A DNA stretch of 7,055 bases from Phycisphaerae bacterium (GTDB lineage: Bacteria; Planctomycetota; Phycisphaerae; UBA1845; UTPLA1): positions 1-7,055 of the forward strand of contig JAJDEC010000261.1 in assembly GCA_029259995.1 (NCBI GenBank), in the 5' to 3' direction. This document shows, piece by piece, positions 1-6,493 of the stretch. Every line of letters starts with the position of its first letter. The first letter of the stretch is position 1. The notes beneath the pieces are model-generated. The model searched no databases. It saw only the letters and a list, made by a program, of their open reading frames with translations, and was not told the DNA's origin. A program made the translations under genes and the position numbers.

Positions 1-299
1 CGCTCGGCATCGTCGATCACTCCTTCATGATGTCCTACAACACAAGCACCTCCGGCACCAACGTGACGATGACGCTCGACATTCCCACGCCGAATCCGCT
101 CGGCGATATGGACTGCAGCGGCGTCGTGGACATCAACGACGTCGCGCCGTTCATTCAAGCGCTGCTGGATCCCGGCGCATACGACGCCGCCTTTCCTGCG
201 TGCGAAAAGGACTACGCCGACATCAACGGCGACATGTCTCGCGACGGCGGCGACATTGCGGCATTCACGGATTGTGTGATGTCGGCCGGATGCCCGTAG
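1..299 (+). CDS. Exported protein, C-terminal fragment with dockerin-type Ca-binding repeat (5' end outside window)
   Basis: The reading frame is open from base 3 with no start needed, so this is the 3' end of a longer gene; about 98 residues are visible. The last ~65 residues form two acidic loops, GDMDCSGVVDIND (from about base 102) and ADINGDMSRDGGD (from about base 219), each followed by a hydrophobic helix (VAPFIQALLDP and IAAFTDCVM). This duplicated Asp/Asn-rich loop plus helix is the layout of type I dockerin/EF-hand-like Ca-binding modules. In planctomycetes such modules often end secreted proteins and are not tied to cellulosomes. Four cysteines lie in the module and could form disulfides, which fits export. 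The region before it (NTSTSGTNVTMTLDIPTP) is Ser/Thr-rich and beta-like, as in a surface-protein linker. The main domain, and so the function, is outside the window. Confidence 0.85.
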   Translation, partial: LGIVDHSFMMSYNTSTSGTNVTMTLDIPTPNPLGDMDCSGVVDINDVAPFIQALLDPGAYDAAFPACEKDYADINGDMSRDGGDIAAFTDCVMSAGCP

Positions 300-320
300 A
301 GCAACCGCGCGTTCTCTTGT
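298..320 (+). terminator. Possible weak terminator hairpin after the dockerin gene
   Basis: AGAG (298-301) plus AAC (303-305) can pair with GTT (311-313) plus CTCT (314-317) around a CGCGC loop, with C302 bulged; TTGTTT follows. It starts inside the stop codon. The stem is short and the T-run is interrupted, so this is tentative. Confidence 0.3.
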
Positions 321-361
321 TTCCCGTAGTCGTTCTTCCGCGAACTGCGCACTTCACTATT

Positions 362-410
362 CCGTCATTCCCGCACGTCGCAGCGCGGAATCCACGTCAC
401 GTCCGTGGAT
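362..410. repeat. REP-like palindromic element with adjoining hairpin
   Basis: CCGTCATTCCCGC (362-374) and GCGCGGAATCCA (383-394) form an imperfect palindrome: ATTCCCGC pairs with GCGCGGAAT, with one extra C, around an 8-nt loop. Its ends match the widespread GTCATTCCCGC...GCGGGAATCCA intergenic repeat type. A second stem shares its edge: ATCCACG (390-396) with CGTGGAT (404-410), a perfect 7-bp stem with a 7-nt loop. Only one copy is visible, so repeat status rests on resemblance. The rest of 300-668 shows no supported gene. Confidence 0.4.
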
Positions 411-647
411 CCTGCAACCAATTCCGGTCCGTCATGCTGGGAATTGCGCAGAGTCCTTGTGTACCGCATGATGTTGACGTGACGCATGAATCGGGAATTG
501 CCGCCCTGCCGAAACCTCCGGACGACCGGGAGATCTTCAGACGCCTCGGACTCGCTCATTGAAGGCAAGGAGTGAATCTGCCGGAAATACTGTCAGTCGA
601 ATGACGAGTTTCGCGAAAGCAAGATCTTCGACGAGCAGGTCGATCGT

Positions 648-663
648 CGCGACGCAGGTCGCG
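648..663 (-). terminator. Compact hairpin just downstream of the small minus-strand gene
   Basis: CGCGAC (648-653) and GTCGCG (658-663) form a perfect 6-bp stem with a GCAG loop, five bases beyond the stop codon of the 669-914 gene. Position and compactness suggest a terminator or 3'-end stabiliser, but no U-tract follows on the minus strand. Confidence 0.4.
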
Positions 664-668
664 GACAG

Positions 669-914
669 TTATTCAGCCAGGATGATCAGCGCCGCCGAGA
701 ACTCGATGAGCCCCAGCAATTGAGCCCGATCGAGGGTCGCAATCTCACTTTGAAGGGCCGCGGGCGGGTCGGTCGCAACCAGGCACTGCCCGCCGGACGC
801 CAGTGAGACGATTCTGTTGATCAATCGCTGATCCGTTTTGAGCCGCAACAACCCGTCGTTGCAATCATTTCCATTGTCCGCAAATACGGCGACTGGATTT
901 GTTGAGTTTATCAT
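669..914 (-). CDS. Small hypothetical protein, 81 residues
   Basis: I do not recognise this protein. The frame is open as far as 1166, but the ATG at 914 is preferred: it has a GAAGGA Shine-Dalgarno-like tract (925-930) 10 nt upstream, and coding character (G/C at most third positions) is clear only downstream of it. The product begins MINSTNPVAVFADNGNDCND, has two cysteines, and ends in a hydrophobic helix (LIEFSAALIILAE). It has no signal peptide. The predicted helices (LKTDQRLINRIVSLAS and LQSEIATLDRAQLLGLIEF) suggest a small helical cytoplasmic protein. A hairpin follows the stop, which supports a real 3' end. The divergent neighbour is the secreted protein at 1283. The alternative is a chance ORF in an intergenic gap; a search for homologues would decide. 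Confidence 0.45.
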   Translation of the reverse strand: MINSTNPVAVFADNGNDCNDGLLRLKTDQRLINRIVSLASGGQCLVATDPPAALQSEIATLDRAQLLGLIEFSAALIILAE

Positions 915-1012
915 GAGTGACGATTCCTTCGTCTGAGTCGCTGGCGGCGGGCGTCCGGGACACGTGACCCGATTTCGCCCGTCCTGCAATCTCCTAATGA
1001 GTCCACGTCCAT
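911..1012 (-). CDS. Possible 33-residue ORF overlapping the small gene by ATGA
   Basis: An ATG at 1012 lies 6 nt after a GGAAGG tract (1019-1024) and opens a frame ending in a TGA that overlaps the ATG of the 81-residue gene by four bases, the classic ATGA coupling arrangement. The peptide starts MDVDSLGDCRTGEIG and ends Arg-rich (RRQRLRRRNRHS). The Arg-rich tail is typical of out-of-frame GC-rich DNA, so this may be chance. In the same frame, a 10- to 14-residue ORF (1037-1069 or 1037-1081, MKTKMNQKTLWAGM) precedes it behind AAGGAG at 1082-1087 and ends at a TGA. The two could be leader peptides or a gene broken by a stop codon. Confidence 0.2.
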   Translation of the reverse strand: MDVDSLGDCRTGEIGSRVPDARRQRLRRRNRHS

Positions 1013-1204
1013 TAACGCCCTTCCTTGCGTTGGCGCTCACATTCCTGCCCAAAGAGTTTTTTGGTTCATTTTGGTTTTCATCTCCTTGAAAATGAGCGCC
1101 GCACCGACGTTTGTCGTTCTTAAGACCTGAGAGCTCCGATTGATTCACCCGTAGTCGGTGTGTCAATCGACCCTAACCCCGGGGGATCAAGACACCGCTT
1201 GGAC

Positions 1205-1222
1205 GAACACCCGTGGGTGTTC
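1205..1222. promoter_or_regulatory. 18-bp inverted repeat, possible operator
   Basis: GAACACCC (1205-1212) and GGGTGTTC (1215-1222) are perfect inverted arms separated by GT. With a 2-nt spacer it is better suited to binding a dimeric protein than to forming an RNA hairpin. It lies about 60 bp upstream of the secreted-protein start, in the gap between divergent genes. A CCCCGGGG palindrome lies nearby (1177-1184). I see no clear -35/-10 pair around it. Confidence 0.35.
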
Positions 1223-1282
1223 CATTGGTTCTTGTGCGCGCATCTCAATGCGTGAACGAGGACGCTGGAGGCTCGATATCAA

Positions 1283-1984
1283 ATGAACGCAAGACTTCGC
1301 ACAACAGGCATGCTGCTCACTTCTCTGGTCACCGCATTCTTCTTCAACGCGGGACAGGTCCATGCTGACAACAGTTACTTCCTGATCGCATTCGACACGC
1401 TCGAAGATTCATCCGATCCGAACAGCGATGTCGTGTTCAAGACGATTCTCGAGCTCAGCGAATCTGATCGCGACGGGGATGCAGTCGGTTGGCAAGTCGA
1501 CGCAGCCTACTTCGTCCAGCCGATGTCCGGCGGCGATCGCCTCTGGAAGACGAGCGCTGTCAACGTTTCGACGTCAGACGGGCTTTGGTGGATCGAACAC
1601 ACGAAGCCCGACGAACCCTCCCATGCCGAATTCGACCTGCCGCCTCTGATGTCAGGCGAGGCAGCGATTCACAATCAAACCGCACCTCAGCCGTTGGTCT
1701 ACTCGTTGATGGGCCGAACAGGGACGCACGGTACCGATGAGTTGCGATTCGATTACTCGTTTCGGCTCTTGAACGAACCGGAACCGGAGGAGGAAGAAGA
1801 CGACGATATCGGTGGTGTTGACCCGGAACCGGAGTATCCGCCGTTTTCAGTTACGGCAAACACCACGGCTGCAGCAGTGATCACCGACATCGTCGCATCA
1901 CCGATCGATCGCGAATTGTCTGTGTTGATTGCTGACAAGAAATGGACCGGCGCGAACCTCGATGCGTGGATGCGACTCGCTTAA
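1283..1984 (+). CDS. Secreted protein of unknown function with acidic linker
   Basis: This 233-residue protein has a clear signal peptide: basic start MNARLRTTG, hydrophobic core MLLTSLVTAFFF, and a likely cleavage after VHA at residue 28. The ATG follows GGAGG (1267-1271) by about 11 nt. The mature N-terminal part (29-164) looks beta-rich, with aromatic and acidic patches (SYFLIAFDTLEDSSD, DGLWWIEHTKPDEP) and an Asp-rich SESDRDGDAVG stretch that might bind Ca. Residues 165-184 are almost purely acidic plus Pro/Gly (EPEPEEEEDDDIGG, then DPEPEYPP), a flexible linker. A short C-terminal segment (185-233) ends WTGANLDAWMRLA. I see no cysteines, lipobox or anchor. No family is recognised; export to periplasm or outside is well supported, function is not. 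It is convergent with the kinase gene. Confidence 0.85.
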   Translation: MNARLRTTGMLLTSLVTAFFFNAGQVHADNSYFLIAFDTLEDSSDPNSDVVFKTILELSESDRDGDAVGWQVDAAYFVQPMSGGDRLWKTSAVNVSTSDGLWWIEHTKPDEPSHAEFDLPPLMSGEAAIHNQTAPQPLVYSLMGRTGTHGTDELRFDYSFRLLNEPEPEEEEDDDIGGVDPEPEYPPFSVTANTTAAAVITDIVASPIDRELSVLIADKKWTGANLDAWMRLA

Positions 1985-2068
1985 GGCTCAATGGCGTGCG
2001 GCGCACATCGTCGACGCGTTGGACGCAATATACTCGGCGCACAAGACAACTTGCCAGGGAGAGGATAA

Positions 2069-2083
2069 GCGCCGAATTGGCGC
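2069..2083. other. Small hairpin in the convergent gap
   Basis: GCGCC (2069-2073) and GGCGC (2079-2083) form a 5-bp stem around GAATT. It lies just before the larger hairpin at 2092-2139 and may belong to the same 3'-end structure of the secreted-protein transcript. The stretch 1985-2130 has no gene of its own. Confidence 0.3.
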
Positions 2084-2091
2084 ACTCAAAG

Positions 2092-2139
2092 GCCCCGACA
2101 ACGCACCAGTGACGCGGTGCGTTGTTGTCGTTACGGGGC
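2092..2139. terminator. Strong hairpin between convergent genes, probable bidirectional terminator
   Basis: ACAACGCACC (2098-2107) pairs perfectly with GGTGCGTTGT (2116-2125) around an 8-nt loop. The stem can extend by an outer GCCCCG (2092-2097) with CGGGGC (2134-2139), leaving a one-sided bulge. The kinase stop codon (2131-2133) lies within the right arm. There is no long U-tract in either direction, only CCTTTG on the kinase side, so termination is inferred from position and stem strength. Confidence 0.5.
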
Positions 2140-4938
2140 AGCGCATGGGGCCAGCAACGACAATTGATCCCAGGCAATTTCTAATACGCGCTCGATATTG
2201 CTGCGATAGCAGCGATTGGATTCGTCCAGGCTGAGCTGACGTAGCGCAGCCACAGTATTCTGAATGTCAATCAGGGCAAATGCACGCGCAGCGTCGTCGC
2301 CGCTGTTGATCAAGTGTGCGCTCATTTCGACGAGGGCCGAGTAGTAGCTGATTTGATTAGCGATCGAGTTTGGAGAATTGTGATACTGCTCCGACTGAAT
2401 TTCCAGACACTCCGCTGCACAGGCGATGGCATTTTCGGGCATGTTCAATTCTGTGCATGTCTGGTTGAGTCGAATGAGGCAAAAGGCAACCATACCGCGA
2501 GTTCGGTCATTATGCGTCTGAGTCGAGTCGAACTCGGAATAGAGGCCAAGCGCCCGCACATAGTACTCAACGCTTTGAACATGATTGTTGTCGCGCTGCT
2601 CCAGCATTCCCTTGATGGCGAGCAATAGTGCATCCCATTCAGGTAGGCGGGAGTCATTGTTTTGATAGCTGCGAAGAATCTCCAACTTCTCTTCGCACTG
2701 GGCAAGGGCCTCTCTTGCTGCGAGCGCATTCCCATGTCGCAGGCTCATCACGCGATCACAGTAGGCAATGCCAAGCGCCCTTGCCCATTCATAGTTGCTT
2801 GGATCGGCTTGATTCAGCCATTCTGCATCCAGGATCGCGGGTTCGAGATGTGAATTCGATGTCGCCAGGTCGCCCGCAGATCGGAAGAATTTCGAGCGCC
2901 CCACATGCAGAACCAATCGCTGAAATCGGGCGACAGTGTCCGTGGCTCTTTCCAGAATCAACTGATCCAGTATGTCCAGCGCCGCGTTGTAATGATGATC
3001 TGACGCCGCGCAATCTCCCAACTGAAACAGGACATCTCCGGCCAGTCGATTCGCGTCCACTGCGGTCTGCTGCCATCGAATGCTGCCCTTGATGGCGGGA
3101 TCGGACGCATCGAGATCTGCAATCGCGTGTCGCACGGCCTCCCCTGCATCAAACCTCGCCCCCGATTCATTCGCACGTTGCGCCCGCTGAAGATACGCCT
3201 CTCCAAGGAGGACTCTGAATGACACACCTTCCGCCGGGGAGTCCGCGTATGCTGACGCCAGAGAGATCGCCTCTTCAACGAGGGAAACCGGGGCTTCGTG
3301 AATGCCGCCCAGCGCAATCATGGACTCGATATACAGTGCGATTCGATTTGTGTCCTTTGTATCCCAGCCGGATGACAACGCGACAGCCTTTTCGTATTGC
3401 CGCTTCGCGTCGTCACGATCCCCGGACTGTTCGGCGATTCGCCCGAGATTCAATGCGACCCGCGCTCGTTCGTATTCCGCGCCGCCCCGCTCCCTCAACA
3501 GGTCTTCGAGTTTCCGCAGATCGGCTTCAATCCCCGAGTAAATCCGATCACGCGCTTCCAATCCACCCGGAAGCCGGGATACGTCGTCATCAATCTCCGT
3601 GATGATTCGATTCATGAGCGATTGCGTCTGTGTCGATGCATCGTTCGCACGATCTCGCTCGGCCGCTGCACTGTAATAAAGCGTCGTTGAGACAATTGAC
3701 GCGATCGTGGCCAGGACCACGAAGCTTGTGGCAACGGCCAGCTGAATCCGATGACGCCGGATCGTTTTACGCAACACGTAAAACCGCATGTCCGCCCGGG
3801 CCCCGACGACTTCCCCCCGGAGAAACCGATCGAAATCGTCCGCCATCGCATCCGCGGATTGGTAACGCCGATCCTTGTCCTTTTCCAGCGCCTTGCGAAG
3901 AATCGCCTCAACGTCCCCATCAACGGAGACCAGGTCAATTCCATGCGCGTCCTGATCGGCAAGCGCCTTCATCGGAATCGGCGCACATTCGAGAATATTC
4001 TCACGAGCCCTCTCGTAGCTTTCCAACACGGGATACGGAAACGACCCCGTGAGTGCCTGATAGAACACGATCCCCAGCGCGTAAATGTCTGTTCGAGTGT
4101 CTATCTCGCCCGGCTCTCCCCGGACCTGCTCGGGACTCAGGTAATGCAGCGTGCCGATGACCTGTCCGTGAACGGATAACCCGGCCCCGCTCGCCTCCGT
4201 CGAGAAGACATCCTTCGCCAGGCCGAAGTCCAGCAGTCTGGGTTCCCCGTCTTGATCCACAACGATATTGGCTGGCTTGAGATCGCGATGGATGACACCG
4301 CGCTGATGCGCGTAGCTGACGGCGCGACAGATTTTGGTAAAGAGCCTGATCCGCGCCGACAGGTCCGGCTGCTCAAGCAGTATGTATCCATCGATCGGCT
4401 CACCGTCAACGTATTCCATCACGCAATACGGACGATTCTGAACCGTGCCGCTATCGTGAATGGAGACGATATTGGGATGCCGCAGACGCGCCGCCAACTC
4501 GATTTCCCGCAGGAATCGTTCGAGTTGCTGTCGTGTCGCGAATACGCCGTCGGCCAGCACTTTGATCGCGACATCGCGATGTGTGTGCACCTGACGCGCA
4601 CGATACACAAGCCCCTGACCACCACGGGAAATTGCGTCCTGAATTACATATTTTTCAAGGTTATCCTGAAGAAACTTGCGTATTCCGTCGTCGTCAAATA
4701 CGGGTTCAGGGCCGGCGTTTGCTCGACTTTCGGGCCCTTTCGAATCCATCCCGCGAATTCGTCGCAACATTCGAATCTGAAGGCCCAGATCCGGCATGAG
4801 CTCCGAACGATCACGGCAGAATTCCTCGTCGTCGATGGCCCTTTCCGCATCCAACAGGGCGCGAAACTCCCCCAACGCAATCTCGATTCGGTGCGACCGA
4901 TCATCAGAGGAACGAAAGTCGCTTGAACCTGGTGGCAT
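2131..4938 (-). CDS. Transmembrane Ser/Thr protein kinase (Hanks/PknB type) with C-terminal TPR-like repeats
   Basis: This 935-residue protein phosphorylates Ser/Thr on partner proteins at the inner face of the membrane. The kinase domain spans about residues 97-373: Gly-rich loop SRGGQGLVY (104-112, first Gly replaced by Ser104), VAIK Lys126, helix-C Glu145, HRD 217-219 with KPAN 221-224, DFG 237-239, and SPE 268-270 in place of APE. All catalytic residues are present, so it should be active. Ser/Thr 246, 247, 250, 255 and 263 in the activation segment are candidate phosphosites. A basic juxtamembrane stretch (RKTIRRHR) precedes one membrane segment at about 398-422. The remaining ~510 residues are helical with TPR-like units (about 490-525, 634-666, 780-800, 818-850), probably outside the cytoplasm and sensing or scaffolding. 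A stop three codons upstream makes ATG 4938 the only start. It follows the sigma gene by 23 nt with at best a weak SD, suggesting coupled translation. The substrate is unknown; the sigma factor is the obvious candidate. Confidence 0.97.
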   Translation of the reverse strand: MPPGSSDFRSSDDRSHRIEIALGEFRALLDAERAIDDEEFCRDRSELMPDLGLQIRMLRRIRGMDSKGPESRANAGPEPVFDDDGIRKFLQDNLEKYVIQDAISRGGQGLVYRARQVHTHRDVAIKVLADGVFATRQQLERFLREIELAARLRHPNIVSIHDSGTVQNRPYCVMEYVDGEPIDGYILLEQPDLSARIRLFTKICRAVSYAHQRGVIHRDLKPANIVVDQDGEPRLLDFGLAKDVFSTEASGAGLSVHGQVIGTLHYLSPEQVRGEPGEIDTRTDIYALGIVFYQALTGSFPYPVLESYERARENILECAPIPMKALADQDAHGIDLVSVDGDVEAILRKALEKDKDRRYQSADAMADDFDRFLRGEVVGARADMRFYVLRKTIRRHRIQLAVATSFVVLATIASIVSTTLYYSAAAERDRANDASTQTQSLMNRIITEIDDDVSRLPGGLEARDRIYSGIEADLRKLEDLLRERGGAEYERARVALNLGRIAEQSGDRDDAKRQYEKAVALSSGWDTKDTNRIALYIESMIALGGIHEAPVSLVEEAISLASAYADSPAEGVSFRVLLGEAYLQRAQRANESGARFDAGEAVRHAIADLDASDPAIKGSIRWQQTAVDANRLAGDVLFQLGDCAASDHHYNAALDILDQLILERATDTVARFQRLVLHVGRSKFFRSAGDLATSNSHLEPAILDAEWLNQADPSNYEWARALGIAYCDRVMSLRHGNALAAREALAQCEEKLEILRSYQNNDSRLPEWDALLLAIKGMLEQRDNNHVQSVEYYVRALGLYSEFDSTQTHNDRTRGMVAFCLIRLNQTCTELNMPENAIACAAECLEIQSEQYHNSPNSIANQISYYSALVEMSAHLINSGDDAARAFALIDIQNTVAALRQLSLDESNRCYRSNIERVLEIAWDQLSLLAPCAAP

Positions 4939-4961
4939 ATGACTTCACAAACTGAATGGTG

Positions 4962-5546
4962 CTATGAAACACCCGAGTCGCTGAAAAAGCGCTCGGGACG
5001 ACCGATCATGCGACGCAATTGCGTCAGTCCCTGCGCAAGCATGCTCCGAACGGCGGATTCCGACTTATCCATGCGTTCGGCAATCTCCCAGGTCGGCACT
5101 TCGTCGATGTATTTCATCCAGATCGCACGCCGACGATTCTCTGGAAGCCCTTCCATCGCACGCAACAAGGCCCGTTCGGCTTCTGCCGATCTCGCATCCT
5201 TGCTGGGAGAACGCTGACCGGACGCGACCGTCGCAAAAAGATCCAACATCGAACTGCCGCCCACGCCTGCCAGCCGCATTCTGTGCCCGCTGCGTTTCGT
5301 GCGACCCTTGGCCTTGATCCGATCGATGAGGGCATTCCGCGTAATCCGCATCAGCCATCGCTCGAGTGCGTGGTCACCTTCCGGGTCAAACGATTCAACG
5401 CTCCGCCCGGCCAGAATCCAGACGTCCTGCAAGACATCCTCGGCGGCAAGTTGAGAACGCATCGACGATGGAATGCGATTCTCGACAAAAGCGAGAAGAA
5501 CAGGAGTCGACTGAAGAAACACCTTTTCTAGCAGCGGCCGATCCAT
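4962..5546 (-). CDS. ECF-type RNA polymerase sigma factor
   Basis: This 194-residue protein directs RNA polymerase core to a specific promoter set. Region 2 covers about residues 15-82: SQLAAEDVLQDVW (31-43) is region 2.1/2.2, the core-binding helix with its usual acidic residues E36, D37 and D41; RWLMRITRNALIDRIKA (63-79) is 2.3/2.4, which melts and reads the -10 element. A variable linker (about 83-125) follows. Region 4 (about 126-181) has LPENRRRAIWMKYIDEVPTWEIAERM and then the recognition helix KSESAVRSMLAQGLTQLRRMI, which reads the -35. There is no region 1.1 or 3, as expected for ECF. The ATG at 5546 follows GGAG (5557-5560) by 10 nt, and a TAG lies 9 nt upstream in frame. It heads an operon with the kinase; no anti-sigma gene is next to it, so kinase-based control is likely but inferred. 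Confidence 0.97.
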   Translation of the reverse strand: MDRPLLEKVFLQSTPVLLAFVENRIPSSMRSQLAAEDVLQDVWILAGRSVESFDPEGDHALERWLMRITRNALIDRIKAKGRTKRSGHRMRLAGVGGSSMLDLFATVASGQRSPSKDARSAEAERALLRAMEGLPENRRRAIWMKYIDEVPTWEIAERMDKSESAVRSMLAQGLTQLRRMIGRPERFFSDSGVS

Positions 5547-5734
5547 TTGTTTCTATCTCCAAGGCATCCGGGGCATCGCATGATGGCCCCCGACGTCCAG
5601 CCCATTCCATCACGCCCGGTCCGATGTTCCCTACCCGATTCCAACATTATGTCGATCCGTCCCGGACATTGCAAAAAAAGTTGTAAGAGATTGAGCGCCG
5701 CCGCCCCATACGTCGTTTAGGGACGTGAGAAGCT
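5547..5734. promoter_or_regulatory. Divergent promoter region between the sigma-kinase operon and the HTH regulator
   Basis: This 188-bp gap must hold start signals for both directions. On the minus strand, ACAACTTTTTTT (complement of 5674-5685) resembles the AAC-plus-T-tract -35 element of many ECF promoters, with GACGGATC at about the right distance downstream as a weak -10; this could be an autoregulated sigma promoter. In the sigma leader, GGGGCATC (5570-5577) can fold with GATGGCCCC (5582-5590), leaving one bulge, about 10 nt before the SD. Near the regulator start, ACGTC (5710-5714) and GACGT (5722-5726) form a short inverted repeat. Confidence 0.35.
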
Positions 5735-6226
5735 ATGTTACCAATTCGCTCGAAATCGGATACTGGGACCGACAGGCCGAACGGGAAGTCGCATCGCGCC
5801 AACAAGCCGCGAAAGATCGTTCGCTTGGTGAAAGTATACGACCTGCTTTGGCGCGGCGGCTCGCGAGATGATTGGGATGCGCTGGAACGGGCTGCAGGTG
5901 TCAGTAAACGAACGCTCCTGCGTGACATCAACTGCCTGCGAGACGCCGGCGTTCCCGTAAAGTATTCAACCAAGCAGAGAACTTACAAATTCGATCACAT
6001 GGAGATGGGGACTGTCAATATCCCTCCTGGCTTGCTCGGAAGAATGCTCGCAACGACTCACGCGGCAGCCCAGCTTTGCAACGGAGATGCCCGTAACAAA
6101 CTCATGAGTCTGATTACGGATCTTGAGGGACTCCGAAAGAAGCTGAATGAGTCCGCCCGAACTGCGGTCGAAAGTTCTCAGGCGGCGCTCTCCTCCGAAT
6201 TGGCTGGCCGCCGGCGATTGCTTTGA
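5735..6226 (+). CDS. Short helix-turn-helix regulator resembling the N-terminal half of YafY/WYL-type proteins
   Basis: This 163-residue protein is predicted to bind DNA. After a basic, disordered start (1-26), residues 27-86 form a winged HTH of the HTH_11/DeoR-like type: KIVRLVKVYDLLWRGG, then WDALERAAGVSKRTLLRDIN as the helix-turn-helix with its recognition helix, then LRDAGVPVKYSTKQRTYKF as the wing. Residues 94-138 (VNIPPGLLGRMLATTHAAAQL to GLRKKLNES) resemble the helical connector after the HTH in YafY-like regulators. Those proteins are about 300 residues long and continue into a WYL ligand-binding domain; this one stops at TGA after GRRRLL, and the frame beyond shows no WYL-like sequence. 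It may be a natural short form or a truncation. The start has only a weak GAGAAG tract (5727-5732). It is divergent from the sigma operon, so it may regulate it. Confidence 0.85.
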   Translation: MLPIRSKSDTGTDRPNGKSHRANKPRKIVRLVKVYDLLWRGGSRDDWDALERAAGVSKRTLLRDINCLRDAGVPVKYSTKQRTYKFDHMEMGTVNIPPGLLGRMLATTHAAAQLCNGDARNKLMSLITDLEGLRKKLNESARTAVESSQAALSSELAGRRRLL

Positions 6227-6449
6227 TCCAGATCGATAGTGACCTCCTGCATTCGAAAGCCCATTTCCGTTTCGGCCATACGCGATGCGTCCATGGGCAT
6301 CAAACCCGACGCCCCAGAACAAGGGAAATCACCTTGGGATCCGCAACGTCACGCCGCCTGCCTATCCCAGTCCGGTCGATGGATTTTCGCAAGAGTCGGG
6401 GCGACGCTTCGTCGCACTCGCCGACATCATCGACAATCCGGGATGAACC

Positions 6450-6493
6450 GCTTGGCGACATCAAATAGAAAAAGGGCGAAGGAGCCGCCAAGC
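6450..6493. repeat. 8-bp inverted repeat with a 28-nt spacer
   Basis: GCTTGGCG (6450-6457) and CGCCAAGC (6486-6493) are perfect inverted arms. The purine-rich spacer includes AGAAAAAGGGCGAAGG. It has no T-run after it and lies about 220 bp past the regulator stop, so a terminator role is doubtful. Confidence 0.4.

Noticed and set aside
104..290. Cellulosome dockerin
   Set aside because: The module is dockerin-like, but no cohesin or cellulosomal context is visible and planctomycetes use such modules widely on non-cellulosomal proteins.
365..568. 67-codon minus-strand ORF (TTG start, internal ATG)
   Set aside because: No ribosome site, poor composition, and its 3' end runs through the REP-like palindrome; likely spurious.
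669..1166. Full 165-codon minus-strand reading as one protein
   Set aside because: The N-terminal half has non-coding character and no SD; the ATG at 914 with GAAGGA upstream fits better.
1205..1222. LexA (SOS) box because of GAAC and GTTC ends
   Set aside because: The Gram-positive LexA box is GAAC-N4-GTTC; here the spacing is 10 bases, and no SOS gene is nearby.
2131..4938. Kinase as a pseudokinase because the first Gly of the Gly-rich loop is Ser and APE is SPE
   Set aside because: The catalytic Lys126, Glu145, Asp219, Asn224 and Asp237 are all present; these substitutions are tolerated in active bacterial kinases.
6300..6491. 63-codon minus-strand ORF in the gap after the regulator
   Set aside because: TTG start with no SD, no recognisable features; treated as chance.
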